Source of the DNA: Kitasatospora sp. NBC_00315
Lineage (GTDB): Bacteria; Actinomycetota; Actinomycetes; Streptomycetales; Streptomycetaceae
Assembly: GCF_041435095.1 (NCBI RefSeq)
Contig: NZ_CP108025.1
Location: forward strand, 1,054,001-1,118,000
Length of the DNA: 64,000 bases
Reading direction: 5' to 3'
Below, piece after piece: positions 16,557 to 25,045 of the stretch. A program made the position numbers and the translations under genes. The notes under the pieces were generated by a model that worked only from the letters and a program-made list of their open reading frames with translations, had not been told where the DNA came from and searched no databases. Numbering within the stretch: the first letter of the stretch is position 1; each line of letters starts with the position of its first letter.

Positions 16557-17282
16557 TCACCGGTGCCGGTCCAGCCCGAACGTGTCGGCCAGCGTGGCGA
16601 TCTCCACCTGGAGCAGGACCTGCGGATCATGCCCCATACCGGTGAAGTGGCCTTCGACCTCCAGACCGACCACGCCGTGCAGCCGCGTCCACGCCAGCAC
16701 CGCCCCGGCCAGCGCGACCCCCGCAGCCCCCTCCGACCGACCTGCCGGGAGGAGGTCCGCCACCCACGCCCCGACCTGGGCGTCCTGTCGGGCCCAGGCT
16801 TCGAACTGCTCGACCGCCGGACGGACCGCGTCGCTCGGCCTCGCGCCGCCGAACACGGCCAGGAACGGCCCGAGTGCGGCGCGGGCCTTCAGCAGGGTCT
16901 CGGGCGGCGCGACGTAACCGGGCAACGGGGAGCCGAGCAGCAGCAGATACCGGTGGGGCTGCCCGAGCGCCCAGGCTCGGTACCCGTCCGCGAGCGCCAG
17001 CAACCGCTCGCGGGGGGTGCGGCCGGCGACCGCGCCGGCGGCCACGCCGATCTCGACCGCGAAGTCGTCGTAGCCGTCGCTGATCAGGGCTCCGAGCAGG
17101 TCGTCCCGGCCGGCGAAATAGCGGTACAGCGCGGGGCCGGAGAGGCCGAGTTCCTTGGCGATCCGGGTGAGTGCCACCGCGGAGACCCCGCCCTCGGCGA
17201 GCTGACGCAGCGCCACGGCCTTGATCTCCGCTCGGGTCTGCTCCCGGTAGCGGGCCCGGGGGCCCTCGGCCGCTGCTGCCAT
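16557..17282 (-). CDS. TetR-family transcriptional regulator
   Basis: A 241-residue regulator from an ATG at 17282 preceded by an AAGGA ribosome site. The N-terminal TetR helix-turn-helix is clear (REQTRAEIKAVALRQLAEGGVSAVALTRIAKELGLSGPALYRYFAGRDDLLGALI). The C-terminal half matches the WHG-type ligand domain (YRAWALGQPHRYLLLLGSPLPGY; AWTRLHGVVGLEVEGHF). It is transcribed away from the epimerase-like gene at 17396, and the 113-base gap between them holds dyads, so it probably represses both. Confidence 0.9.
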   Translation of the reverse strand: MAAAAEGPRARYREQTRAEIKAVALRQLAEGGVSAVALTRIAKELGLSGPALYRYFAGRDDLLGALISDGYDDFAVEIGVAAGAVAGRTPRERLLALADGYRAWALGQPHRYLLLLGSPLPGYVAPPETLLKARAALGPFLAVFGGARPSDAVRPAVEQFEAWARQDAQVGAWVADLLPAGRSEGAAGVALAGAVLAWTRLHGVVGLEVEGHFTGMGHDPQVLLQVEIATLADTFGLDRHR

Positions 17283-17324
17283 GACTGTCCTTCTTCGGGT
17301 CGCCGTCCATGCCTGTTGCAACCG

Positions 17325-17351
17325 ACCCTAGCAAGAGTTACGCTCCATAAC
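17325..17351. promoter_or_regulatory. Dyads between the TetR and epimerase genes
   Basis: The divergent gap contains the 8-base palindrome GTTGCAAC (17325-17332) and GTTA-N7-TAAC (17337-17351). A related GTTGCGATTGACCGTAAC follows. These are reasonable TetR operator candidates, though no one site stands out. Confidence 0.4.
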
Positions 17352-17395
17352 AGTTGCGATTGACCGTAACAATTCGCCGTTCGAAGGAGCCCGCC

Positions 17396-18472
17396 ATGTC
17401 GTTCCCCGCGCCCACCGCCGCCCCCGCCGGCCCCGAGCGGCACGTCGTGCTCGGCTCGGGCCCGGCCGGAACCACCCTCGCAGCCGAACTCGCCGGCCGG
17501 GGGCACCACGTCCGCCTGGTGAACCGCACCGGCGAGGGCCCCGCGATCCCCGTCCCCAGCCACTCGACCCCCAGCCACTCGACCCCCACCACCGCCGCCA
17601 CCCCCACCACCACCGCCGCCACCACCACCGCCGCGGACGCCGCGCGCGGCACCGTCGAGCGCTACGCCGCCGATGCGACCGACCAGGAGGAGCTGCTCCG
17701 AGCGATCACCGGCGCCACGGTCGTCCATCACTGCGTCAACGTGGCGTACCACCTCCAGACCGAGGTGCTGCCGCGTGTCCAGGAGGCCCTGCTCGGCGCG
17801 GTCGGCGAGACCGGCGCGCGGCTGGTCGTCCTGGACACGCTGTACCCGTACGGCGAGACCGGCGGCGCCGTGATGACCGAGGACTCGCCGTGGCTGGCGA
17901 CCAGCCGCAAGGGGCGGATGCGCGCCCGGCTGGACGAGGCGTACCTCGCCGCTCACCGGGCCGGCCGGGCCCGGGTGGTGCTCGGACGGGCCGCCGACTT
18001 CGTCGGCCCCGGGGTGATCGGCTCCAGCCTCGGCGGGGCGGTCTTCCCGGGCGCGATCACCGGCGGCGACGTGCTGGCGCTGGGCGACATCGACCTGCCA
18101 CACAGTCACACGTACATCGGCGACGTCGCCGTGGGACTGGCCACGCTGGCCGCGCACCCGGAGGCCGACGGCCGCGTCTGGCACCTGCCGACCGCCCCCG
18201 CCCTGACCACCCGCCGGATCCACGCCATGATCGGGGAGCGGGTCGGACGGACCCTGCACGCCGTCGTCCTGGACCGCCCGGAGCCGTTCGGCCCGTTCGA
18301 CGAAACCTTCATGGCCGAGTACGCCGAGATGTTCTACCAGCACACCGAGCCCCAGATCGTCGACTCGTCCGCGTTCGAGCGCGACTTCGGCGTCAGGCCG
18401 ACCTCGATGGCGGCCGCTCTCGACGCCACGCTGGCCTGGTACCGGGCCGGCCTCGTCGCACCGCGGCCCTGA
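17396..18472 (+). CDS. NAD-dependent epimerase/dehydratase-like protein with low-complexity insert
   Basis: A 358-residue extended-SDR protein from an ATG at 17396 after a GAAGGAG ribosome site. The Rossmann start is VVLGSGPAGTTLAAELAGRGHHVRLVNR. Further landmarks are VVHHCVNVAYH, VVLDTLYPYG, the substrate helix of nucleoside-sugar epimerase relatives, and SHTYIGDVAVGLATLAAHP. The YxxxK motif is not preserved in its usual form. Between beta-2 and the DATDQEEL strand lies a Ser/Thr/Pro/Ala insert of about 30 residues, encoded by ACC-rich DNA repeats. Transcribed divergently from the TetR gene, it is probably the regulator's main target. Confidence 0.8.
   Translation: MSFPAPTAAPAGPERHVVLGSGPAGTTLAAELAGRGHHVRLVNRTGEGPAIPVPSHSTPSHSTPTTAATPTTTAATTTAADAARGTVERYAADATDQEELLRAITGATVVHHCVNVAYHLQTEVLPRVQEALLGAVGETGARLVVLDTLYPYGETGGAVMTEDSPWLATSRKGRMRARLDEAYLAAHRAGRARVVLGRAADFVGPGVIGSSLGGAVFPGAITGGDVLALGDIDLPHSHTYIGDVAVGLATLAAHPEADGRVWHLPTAPALTTRRIHAMIGERVGRTLHAVVLDRPEPFGPFDETFMAEYAEMFYQHTEPQIVDSSAFERDFGVRPTSMAAALDATLAWYRAGLVAPRP
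17558..17640 (+). repeat. In-frame ACC-rich simple repeat inside the epimerase gene
   Basis: Two copies of CCCAGCCACTCGA are followed by a run of CCACC/ACCGCCGCC units that encode PSHSTPSHSTP and a Thr/Ala tract. The tract stays in frame with the gene and looks like replication-slippage expansion. Confidence 0.8.
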
Positions 18473-18544
18473 GCGACCGCAGACCACCGCGCACACAGAC
18501 CCGCAGACCGCCCACCGCCCACCGCCGACCAACCCCGGGAAATC

Positions 18545-18592
18545 GTCAACCAACGGTTGACTTCAGTGGAATGGTCAACCTATCGTTGACGC
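18545..18592 (+). promoter_or_regulatory. Leaderless promoter overlapped by two 17-bp dyads
   Basis: GTCAACC-AAC-GGTTGAC (18545-18561) is a perfect dyad covering the -35 element TTGACT (18557-18562). GTCAACCTATCGTTGAC (18574-18590) is a second dyad covering the -10 element TATCGT (18581-18586). The spacer is 18 bases. The -10 box lies six bases before the ATG at 18593, so the transcript should start at the start codon. Repression by a dimer on each dyad is the simplest reading. Confidence 0.7.
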
Positions 18593-19339
18593 ATGGTGAA
18601 TCCCGTCCGTGTGACGAATCCCGTCCGACTCGACGATCTGATCGAGGCCATCAAGCAAGTCCACTCCGACGCGCTGGACCAGCTCTCCGACGCGGTGATC
18701 GCGGCCGACCACCTCGGCGAGGTGGCCGACCACCTGATCGGCCACTTCGTCGACCAGGCACGGCGGTCCGGTGCCTCCTGGACCGACATCGGCCGCAGCA
18801 TGGGGGTCACCAAGCAGGCCGCCCAGAAGCGCTTCGTCCCGAAGGCCGCCGGCGAACCGTCCGACCTCGACCCGAGCCAGGGCTTCAGCCGCTTCACCAC
18901 GCAGGCGCGCAACGTCGTGATCGGGGCGCAGAACGAGGCCCGCGCGGCCGGCAACAACGAGATCGGGCCGGAGCACCTGACCCTCGGCCTTCTGAGCGAG
19001 CCGCAGGCGCTGGCGGCGCTGGCCGTCGTCGCCCAGGGCACCACCCTGGATAACCTCCGCCGGGTCGTCACCGCCGCACTGCCTCCGGCCGCCGAGGAGA
19101 TGCCCGCCCTGGTGCCGTTCGACGTCCGGGCCAGGAAGGCCCTGGAGCTCACCTTCCGGGAGGCGCTGCGCCTGGGGCACGCGTCCGTCGACACCGAGCA
19201 CATCCTGCTCGCCCTGCTGGAGCTGGAGGGCGGCTCCGGACCGCTGTCCGGCCTCGGCATCGACAAGGCGGCCACCGAGACCTTCGTCGTCGAAGCCGTG
19301 GCGGCGGCCTCGGCAGCCGAAGGCGAGCAGCAGGACTGA
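18593..19339 (+). CDS. Clp N-terminal repeat protein with helix-turn-helix N-terminus
   Basis: A 248-residue protein from an ATG at 18593. Residues 1-95 are helical and include a helix-turn-helix-like segment at about 61-83 (ASWTDIGRSMGVTKQAAQKRF). Residues about 98-165 and 178-235 are two Clp-N repeats (FTTQARNVVIGAQNEARAAGNNEIGPEHLTLGLL; ARKALELTFREALRLGHASVDTEHILLALL). There is no AAA+ ATPase, so it is not a ClpC unfoldase. It may act as an adaptor, a stress sensor or a transcription factor. Because its own promoter carries two dyads, autoregulation is plausible. Confidence 0.85.
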   Translation: MVNPVRVTNPVRLDDLIEAIKQVHSDALDQLSDAVIAADHLGEVADHLIGHFVDQARRSGASWTDIGRSMGVTKQAAQKRFVPKAAGEPSDLDPSQGFSRFTTQARNVVIGAQNEARAAGNNEIGPEHLTLGLLSEPQALAALAVVAQGTTLDNLRRVVTAALPPAAEEMPALVPFDVRARKALELTFREALRLGHASVDTEHILLALLELEGGSGPLSGLGIDKAATETFVVEAVAAASAAEGEQQD

Positions 19340-19505
19340 CCGGCCCGGACTCGCAGCCGGGTCCGGACGCGGACCCGAGCCCGAGCCCGAGCCGGTGGAT
19401 CCGGCCGGGCGCGTCGGTCGGCTCGGCCGAACCCCCCGGGCCGACCGGTGCAGCCCCGGGCGGTTCGACCCCGGGCGGTTCAGCCGTTCGTCCCCGGCCG
19501 TTCGG

Positions 19506-21116
<1,611 letters not shown>

Positions 21117-21157
21117 CGCGGACCTCCCTCGCAGGGGCCGTGCCGGACATCGCCACC

Positions 21158-21175
21158 GTATGCCCGGTATGCCCG
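21158..21175 (-). promoter_or_regulatory. Tandem 9-bp repeat upstream of gltD
   Basis: GTATGCCCG occurs twice head-to-tail (21158-21166, 21167-21175), 42-59 bases upstream of the gltD start, followed by an AT-rich ATTTATTGAG stretch. It could be part of the promoter or a regulator site. Confidence 0.35.
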
Positions 21176-21361
21176 ATTTATTGAGCGGCGGAACCAGCCG
21201 GACCCCCCGGGTCGAAAAGGGTCGTCCGCCACCACGTACGGTGTTCGAGTCGTCACGCAGATGTGACGTGGCACACGTCCGCCGACCCTACTGTCATGTA
21301 CATGATGTGCAATACTCGCCAGAGCAAGCCCAGTGCCTTCATTTACAAGGGAGTTGATGAA

Positions 21362-21805
21362 ATGCGCGCTCGGATCGCAGTTCTGATGGCCGCCACGGCA
21401 GGTCTGGCCCTGACAGTGGCCGCCCCCGCGTCGGCCGCCCCGACGCCGCTCGCCCCCACGCTCACCCCGACGCCGGTCACCGCCCCGGCAACGCCCGGCG
21501 CCGGCTGTACGGCCGTGGCGAACCACCCCTGCAGCTGGCACGAGCGAGGGGCGGACGGCCTGATCGCCGGCGCCGAGGTCAGCGCCGACCCCGGCCAACT
21601 GACCCTGCTCCGCGTGGAGGTCAGGACCCAGCGGGCCTGGGGCAGCCCCTGGGAGACGGTGGCCTCGGCGAGCCGCGTGCAGTACGGCTCGGTGAGCGTC
21701 GCCGTTCCGCGCCTGGACCTGCTCGGGCCCGTCGTCATCTGCGCGACGGGTGGCCCCGCCCTCCGGCCCGAACTGCGGTCGACGACGTGCACGACGCCGC
21801 GCTGA
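21362..21805 (+). CDS. Small secreted protein, unknown function
   Basis: A 147-residue protein from an ATG at 21362, with AAGGGAG eight bases upstream. A signal peptide (MRARIAVLMAATAGLALTVAAPASAAP, cleavage near residue 26) is followed by a Pro/Thr linker. The mature domain of about 95 residues contains four cysteines (CTAVANHPCSW early; VVICATGG and STTC late) that could form two disulfides. I do not recognise a family. The upstream region contains the 10-base palindrome CATGTACATG (21295-21304). It stands alone, downstream of a gap shared with gltD. Confidence 0.75.
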   Translation: MRARIAVLMAATAGLALTVAAPASAAPTPLAPTLTPTPVTAPATPGAGCTAVANHPCSWHERGADGLIAGAEVSADPGQLTLLRVEVRTQRAWGSPWETVASASRVQYGSVSVAVPRLDLLGPVVICATGGPALRPELRSTTCTTPR

Positions 21806-21840
21806 GTCGCCCCGCATCGAGCCGCCCGGTCACCCGCATT

Positions 21841-21880
21841 GAGCCGCCCGCCACCCGCATCGGGCGCGGCCGGGCGGCTC
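21841..21880 (+). terminator. Hairpin after the small secreted protein gene
   Basis: GAGCCGCCCG (21841-21850) pairs perfectly with CGGGCGGCTC (21871-21880) across a 20-base loop. Related GC-rich copies flank it. Its position 36 bases after the stop fits termination. Confidence 0.5.
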
Positions 21881-21985
21881 GGTGCGGGGCCGGGCGGGTC
21901 GGCGCGGGGCCGGGCGGGTCGGCGCAAGCGGGTGAACCTCACGCCCGGGGCGTACCCCCGGGACGGAGCCGCGCGTTGAGGGGAC

Positions 21986-22348
21986 GTGAGCATCAGCCCC
22001 GGAGAGCACCGGGCCCCGGCCGGACGGCGTGCGGCGTGGTCGCCCATGCTCCCCGTCACCGAACCCCCGCCCGTCCGCGAGGGCGCCGGGCGTCGCCCGG
22101 GCGTCGCCGCGGCCCCCGGTCCGCCGGCCGCGCAGGACACCCTCCATGTGATCGCCAACGCCGACCGCTGGGTGCAGCTGACCCACGCGCTCGACGAGGC
22201 CCGGGTCCCGCTCGCCGTCGGCGACGTGGACGCGATGCGCCGGATGGCCAAGCTGGAGCAGCCCGTCCTCGACGCCCTGACCCGCTGGATCAGCACCGCG
22301 AACCGCGGGCCGGGCGACGCTTCCGGGCCCCCGGTGGCAGCGCCCTGA
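21986..22348 (+). CDS. Hypothetical protein
   Basis: A possible 120-residue protein from a GTG at 21986 preceded by GAGGGGAC; an ATG at 22046 is an alternative start. The first 50 residues are low complexity. The remainder (about 52-108: DTLHVIANADRWVQLTHALDEARVPLAVGDVDAMRRMAKLEQPVLDALTRWIST) reads as a compact helical domain with typical streptomycete third-position GC. I recognise no family. It lies between the secreted protein gene and the convergent GH64 gene. Confidence 0.5.
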   Translation: MSISPGEHRAPAGRRAAWSPMLPVTEPPPVREGAGRRPGVAAAPGPPAAQDTLHVIANADRWVQLTHALDEARVPLAVGDVDAMRRMAKLEQPVLDALTRWISTANRGPGDASGPPVAAP

Positions 22349-22450
22349 CGACTGTCGGCCGACGCCATGCCGGCCGACAGCCGTGGGCCCACCCGGGTAC
22401 CGCCCGGGCTCAACCGAGCGGCGGGCGGGTGAAAACCCCGTGTTCTGTGA

Positions 22451-23662
22451 TCAGTTGAACGGGTCGAGGGTCACGTAGGCCTGCTGCGGGCTGCCGTCGT
22501 TCACCAGCGACTCGTGGTGGCCCACGTCGTCGAAGGCGAAGGCGTACGCCATGCCGTCGGCCATCTGCGCGTGGACGTTGCGGGCGAACTGGTTGGTCAC
22601 CGCGTCCTGGTAGAAGTTGGCGCCGCCGGCATCGGGCTGGTTCGGGTTGGTGAGGAGCGTGGTCCGGTTGTACCCGGCGCAGAGCGTACGGGAGATCGGA
22701 CCGCGCACCAGGTCGTTCGGCGCGTCCAGCAGCTTGTAGCAGCCGAAGATGCTGTCCGAGTCCGGCTTCTGGAAGGAGGTGACCACCGCGCCGGCGCTGT
22801 TGGTGAAGTTCATGACGTTGCCGGAGACCCGGCCGAAGTACTTGGTGCCCGGCTGGTCCGTGAACGGCGTCACGGTCAGCGTGGAGGTCGTGTACTTGCT
22901 CCACACCCGGTTGACGTAGTCGGCCATGGCCGTCGCCGGCAGCGCGCCGGACTCGATCCCGTGGCCCGGCGCGAGCGCGCGCAGCACGGTGCCGTCGGAA
23001 CGAGTCTGGATCAGGTTGCCCCAACCCCCCGGCTGCGCCCGCAGGGCGTTGTAGAAGCCCTGGTAGCCACCGGACTTGAGGTGCCCCGTGCTCTTGACCG
23101 TACCGTTCGAGCTCTTGACCCCGACGCCGTACGGGGCCGAGAACATGTCGACCTGCGTGCTGTTCAGCCAGATTCCGGCGTCGTTCAGCGTGTACTCGGA
23201 CCAGTTGAACAGGATGTTGTGGTTCGGGTCGGTGGGGTTCTGCACGGCCGGCTGCACCAGGCCGCCGGTGGCCAGCTTGAAGACGAGCTTCTGGCCGTAG
23301 GAGAAGTAGAGCCGGCCGGAGAACTTCGGCATCTGGATCGTCTTGCTCTGGCCGTTGGCGGGCCCGGCGATCGCCACGTCGGGCGCCGGCGCCGGCGGGT
23401 TCGCGCCCGCCGGCCAGGGATGGAACACGCCTCCCGCGTCCGCCCAGCCCTGCTGGCCGGTGGAGAGCAGGGTCCCGAGGTTGTAGATGTACACCGGCTC
23501 GCTGCGCCCGGAGCTGTTGGTGAACGTGAGCGGGATGGTCGTGGGCACCGCGGCGGCGGCCGGGGCAGGGATGCCCGCCGTCAGGCCCGCGGCCACGGCC
23601 AGGGCCGCCGCGAGTCCGACCGGCAGGGCCCTGCGGGCGGCCGGGACTGTCCTCGTCCTCAT
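22451..23662 (-). CDS. GH64 endo-beta-1,3-glucanase
   Basis: A 403-residue secreted enzyme from an ATG at 23662 with an AAGGAG ribosome site seven bases upstream. The signal peptide ends near residue 38 (APAAAAVP). The thaumatin-like GH64 fold follows (IPLTFTNSSGRSEPVYIYNLG; GRLYFSYGQKL; NILFNWSEYTLNDAGIWLNSTQVDMFSAPYGVGV). E156 and D172 are spaced as the catalytic Glu/Asp pair of the laminaripentaose-producing enzyme. The family hydrolyses beta-1,3-glucan, as in fungal walls. No carbohydrate-binding module is present. Two LacI-type operators upstream suggest sugar-dependent repression. Confidence 0.93.
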   Translation of the reverse strand: MRTRTVPAARRALPVGLAAALAVAAGLTAGIPAPAAAAVPTTIPLTFTNSSGRSEPVYIYNLGTLLSTGQQGWADAGGVFHPWPAGANPPAPAPDVAIAGPANGQSKTIQMPKFSGRLYFSYGQKLVFKLATGGLVQPAVQNPTDPNHNILFNWSEYTLNDAGIWLNSTQVDMFSAPYGVGVKSSNGTVKSTGHLKSGGYQGFYNALRAQPGGWGNLIQTRSDGTVLRALAPGHGIESGALPATAMADYVNRVWSKYTTSTLTVTPFTDQPGTKYFGRVSGNVMNFTNSAGAVVTSFQKPDSDSIFGCYKLLDAPNDLVRGPISRTLCAGYNRTTLLTNPNQPDAGGANFYQDAVTNQFARNVHAQMADGMAYAFAFDDVGHHESLVNDGSPQQAYVTLDPFN

Positions 23663-23761
23663 CGGGTCACTCCTTCGAAATCGGCTCCGCTCCGCGACGA
23701 CGGCGCCACCCTGGGGGCGGAGGACACCGCGCAAGGCCGGGGATGGGCGGCCTCCACGTCG

Positions 23762-23775
23762 TGAGAGCGCTCTCA
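23762..23775 (-). promoter_or_regulatory. LacI-family operator upstream of the GH64 gene
   Basis: TGAGAGCGCTCTCA is a perfect 14-base palindrome 100 bases upstream of the glucanase start. It has the central GAGCGCTC form of LacI/CebR-type operators controlling polysaccharide hydrolases in Streptomyces. Confidence 0.75.
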
Positions 23776-23960
23776 GAATGGCTGGTCAGCCGTGGGCACG
23801 TCAATGACCCGAGCGGGACGGAATCGATCCGCAGGAGAGTCACCCATGCCGCCAATCAGACTGGCCCGCAAGGGTCATGGAGATGATGCGGAATCGGTTC
23901 GCGAGGTCGGGGCCGGATGGGCCGGCGCTCGACGACCCGCCCACCCTCGCCCTCCGCCGG

Positions 23961-23974
23961 TGAGAGCGTTCTCA
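23961..23974 (-). promoter_or_regulatory. Second LacI-like operator upstream of the GH64 gene
   Basis: TGAGAGCGTTCTCA has one imperfection relative to the first operator. The flanks are also similar (both continue CAGA-A/C-TG and then TTGGTC or CTGGTC), so the two sites look duplicated, 199 bases apart. Nothing gene-like is seen between them. Confidence 0.6.
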
Positions 23975-24057
23975 GACTGTTGGTCATTCGGCGGCGGCCA
24001 CCTCGGTCGGAGCCCGTCCGGACACTCCGTGAATCGTATGTGTGTTCTATTAAGGCG

Positions 24058-24069
24058 TAGGCTCGACTC
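24058..24069 (+). promoter_or_regulatory. -10 element for a leaderless alkB-like transcript
   Basis: TAGGCT (24058-24063) lies six bases before the ATG at 24070, which predicts transcription starting at the start codon. No ribosome-binding site is visible and no clear -35 is present. Confidence 0.5.
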
Positions 24070-24705
24070 ATGACCATCCAGCTCCAGGGCTCCCTGTTCG
24101 ACGAGGCCGACCAGATCGGCCTGCGCCCGCTCACACCCGTCCACCGCACGGTGCTCGGCAGCGGGGCGTGGGTGGACGTCCTGCCGGGGTGGCTGGCCGG
24201 CGCCGACGAACTGTTCGAACGACTGGCGGCGGACGTGCCCTGGCAGGCCGAGCGGCGGCAGATGTACGAGCGGGAGGTGTCCGTCCCGCGGTTGCTGGCC
24301 CACTACCGGGAGCACCAGACGTTGCCGCACGCCGTCCTGACCCGGGCCAGGGAGGCATTGAGCGCGCACTACGCGGCCGAACTCGGGGAGCCGTTCGCCA
24401 CCGCCGGCCTCTGCTACTACCGCGACGGGCGCGACAGCGTCGCCTGGCACGGCGACCGGATCGGACGCGGGGACCGGGAGGACACGATGGTGGCGATCGT
24501 CTCGGTCGGCGAACCACGCGCCCTGCTGCTGCGACCGCGCGACGGCCACGGCCACGGCGCCGGTGTGCGCTACCGGCTGGGGCACGGGGATCTGATCGTC
24601 ATGGGCGGATCCTGCCAGCGCACCTGGGAGCACGCCGTACCGAAGACCCTCCGGCCCGTGGGGCCGCGGATCAGCGTCCAGTTCCGGCCGCGCGGGGTGA
24701 ACTGA
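24070..24705 (+). CDS. AlkB-type 2-oxoglutarate/Fe(II)-dependent dioxygenase
   Basis: A 211-residue protein. The double-stranded beta-helix metal site is intact: H127 and D129 in AWHGDRIG and H188 in WEHAVPK. R200 and R206 in RISVQFR fit the 2-oxoglutarate and substrate-binding arginines of AlkB. The N-terminal WQAERRQMYEREVSVPRLLAHY resembles AlkB homologues that act on alkylated bases. It should repair methylated DNA or RNA by oxidative demethylation. It is monocistronic, apparently from a leaderless promoter, and precedes a minus-strand tRNA-like gene. Confidence 0.92.
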   Translation: MTIQLQGSLFDEADQIGLRPLTPVHRTVLGSGAWVDVLPGWLAGADELFERLAADVPWQAERRQMYEREVSVPRLLAHYREHQTLPHAVLTRAREALSAHYAAELGEPFATAGLCYYRDGRDSVAWHGDRIGRGDREDTMVAIVSVGEPRALLLRPRDGHGHGAGVRYRLGHGDLIVMGGSCQRTWEHAVPKTLRPVGPRISVQFRPRGVN

Positions 24706-24750
24706 CCGGGAGGACCGAGGCGAACGCGGCCGGGCCGGCCCGGAAAAGAT

Positions 24751-24823
24751 TGGAGCGCCGGGCCCGATTCGAACGGACTCTTCCTACTGAAAGTAGGACG
24801 TGCTCCACCAGCACCACCGACGC
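24751..24823 (-). tRNA. Divergent tRNA-Glu(UUC)-like gene, copy 1, with encoded CCA
   Basis: Read on the minus strand, a complete cloverleaf forms: acceptor GCGTCGG/CCGGCGC, D stem GTGC/GCAC with loop TGGTGGA, anticodon stem TCCTA/TAGGA with loop CTTTCAG (anticodon UUC), three-base variable region, T stem GTCCG/CGGGC with loop TTCGAAT, then T73 and CCA. All stems pair, allowing G-U. Unusual traits are no A14, a short D loop, a three-base variable region and U73. A -10-like TAGTAT lies 31 bases upstream. U11-A24 and the short variable loop agree with tRNA-Glu identity, but translation use is unproven. Confidence 0.7.
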
Positions 24824-24854
24824 GTGGTCGAAGATCGTTCCTTCGACGAACCGA

Positions 24855-24860
24855 ATACTA
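24855..24860 (-). promoter_or_regulatory. -10 element of tRNA-like copy 1
   Basis: TAGTAT on the minus strand, 31 bases before the mature 5' end. The intervening leader (TCGGTTCGTCGAAGGA...) is conserved at the second copy, where TAATGT lies at nearly the same distance. No clear -35 element is seen. Confidence 0.45.
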
Positions 24861-24996
24861 GCAGTTCAGCGGACCGGTCCGATCAGCATCCCGCCGGGCC
24901 GAGCAGCGGGGCCGTCGGGCCGTCGCCCGCCGGCCCCGCACTCCCCCGCGACCGCGACCGCGCCGCACGGGGCCCGGTCCTCGGCCGCGGCGACCG

Positions 24997-25029
24997 GCGC
25001 CGGGCGCCGGGCGCCGGGCGCCGGGCGCC
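24997..25029. repeat. 7-bp tandem repeat GCGCCGG, four copies
   Basis: Four perfect units plus five bases lie just after the amidohydrolase stop. The tract is self-complementary enough to fold and may also serve as that operon's terminator. Confidence 0.85.
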
Positions 25030-25045
25030 CGACCACTCGGCCGGC

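Noticed and set aside
24035..24057. LexA-type SOS box upstream of the AlkB-like gene
   Set aside because: GAATCGTATGTGTGTTC superficially resembles GAAC-N4-GTTC, but spacing and half-sites do not match.
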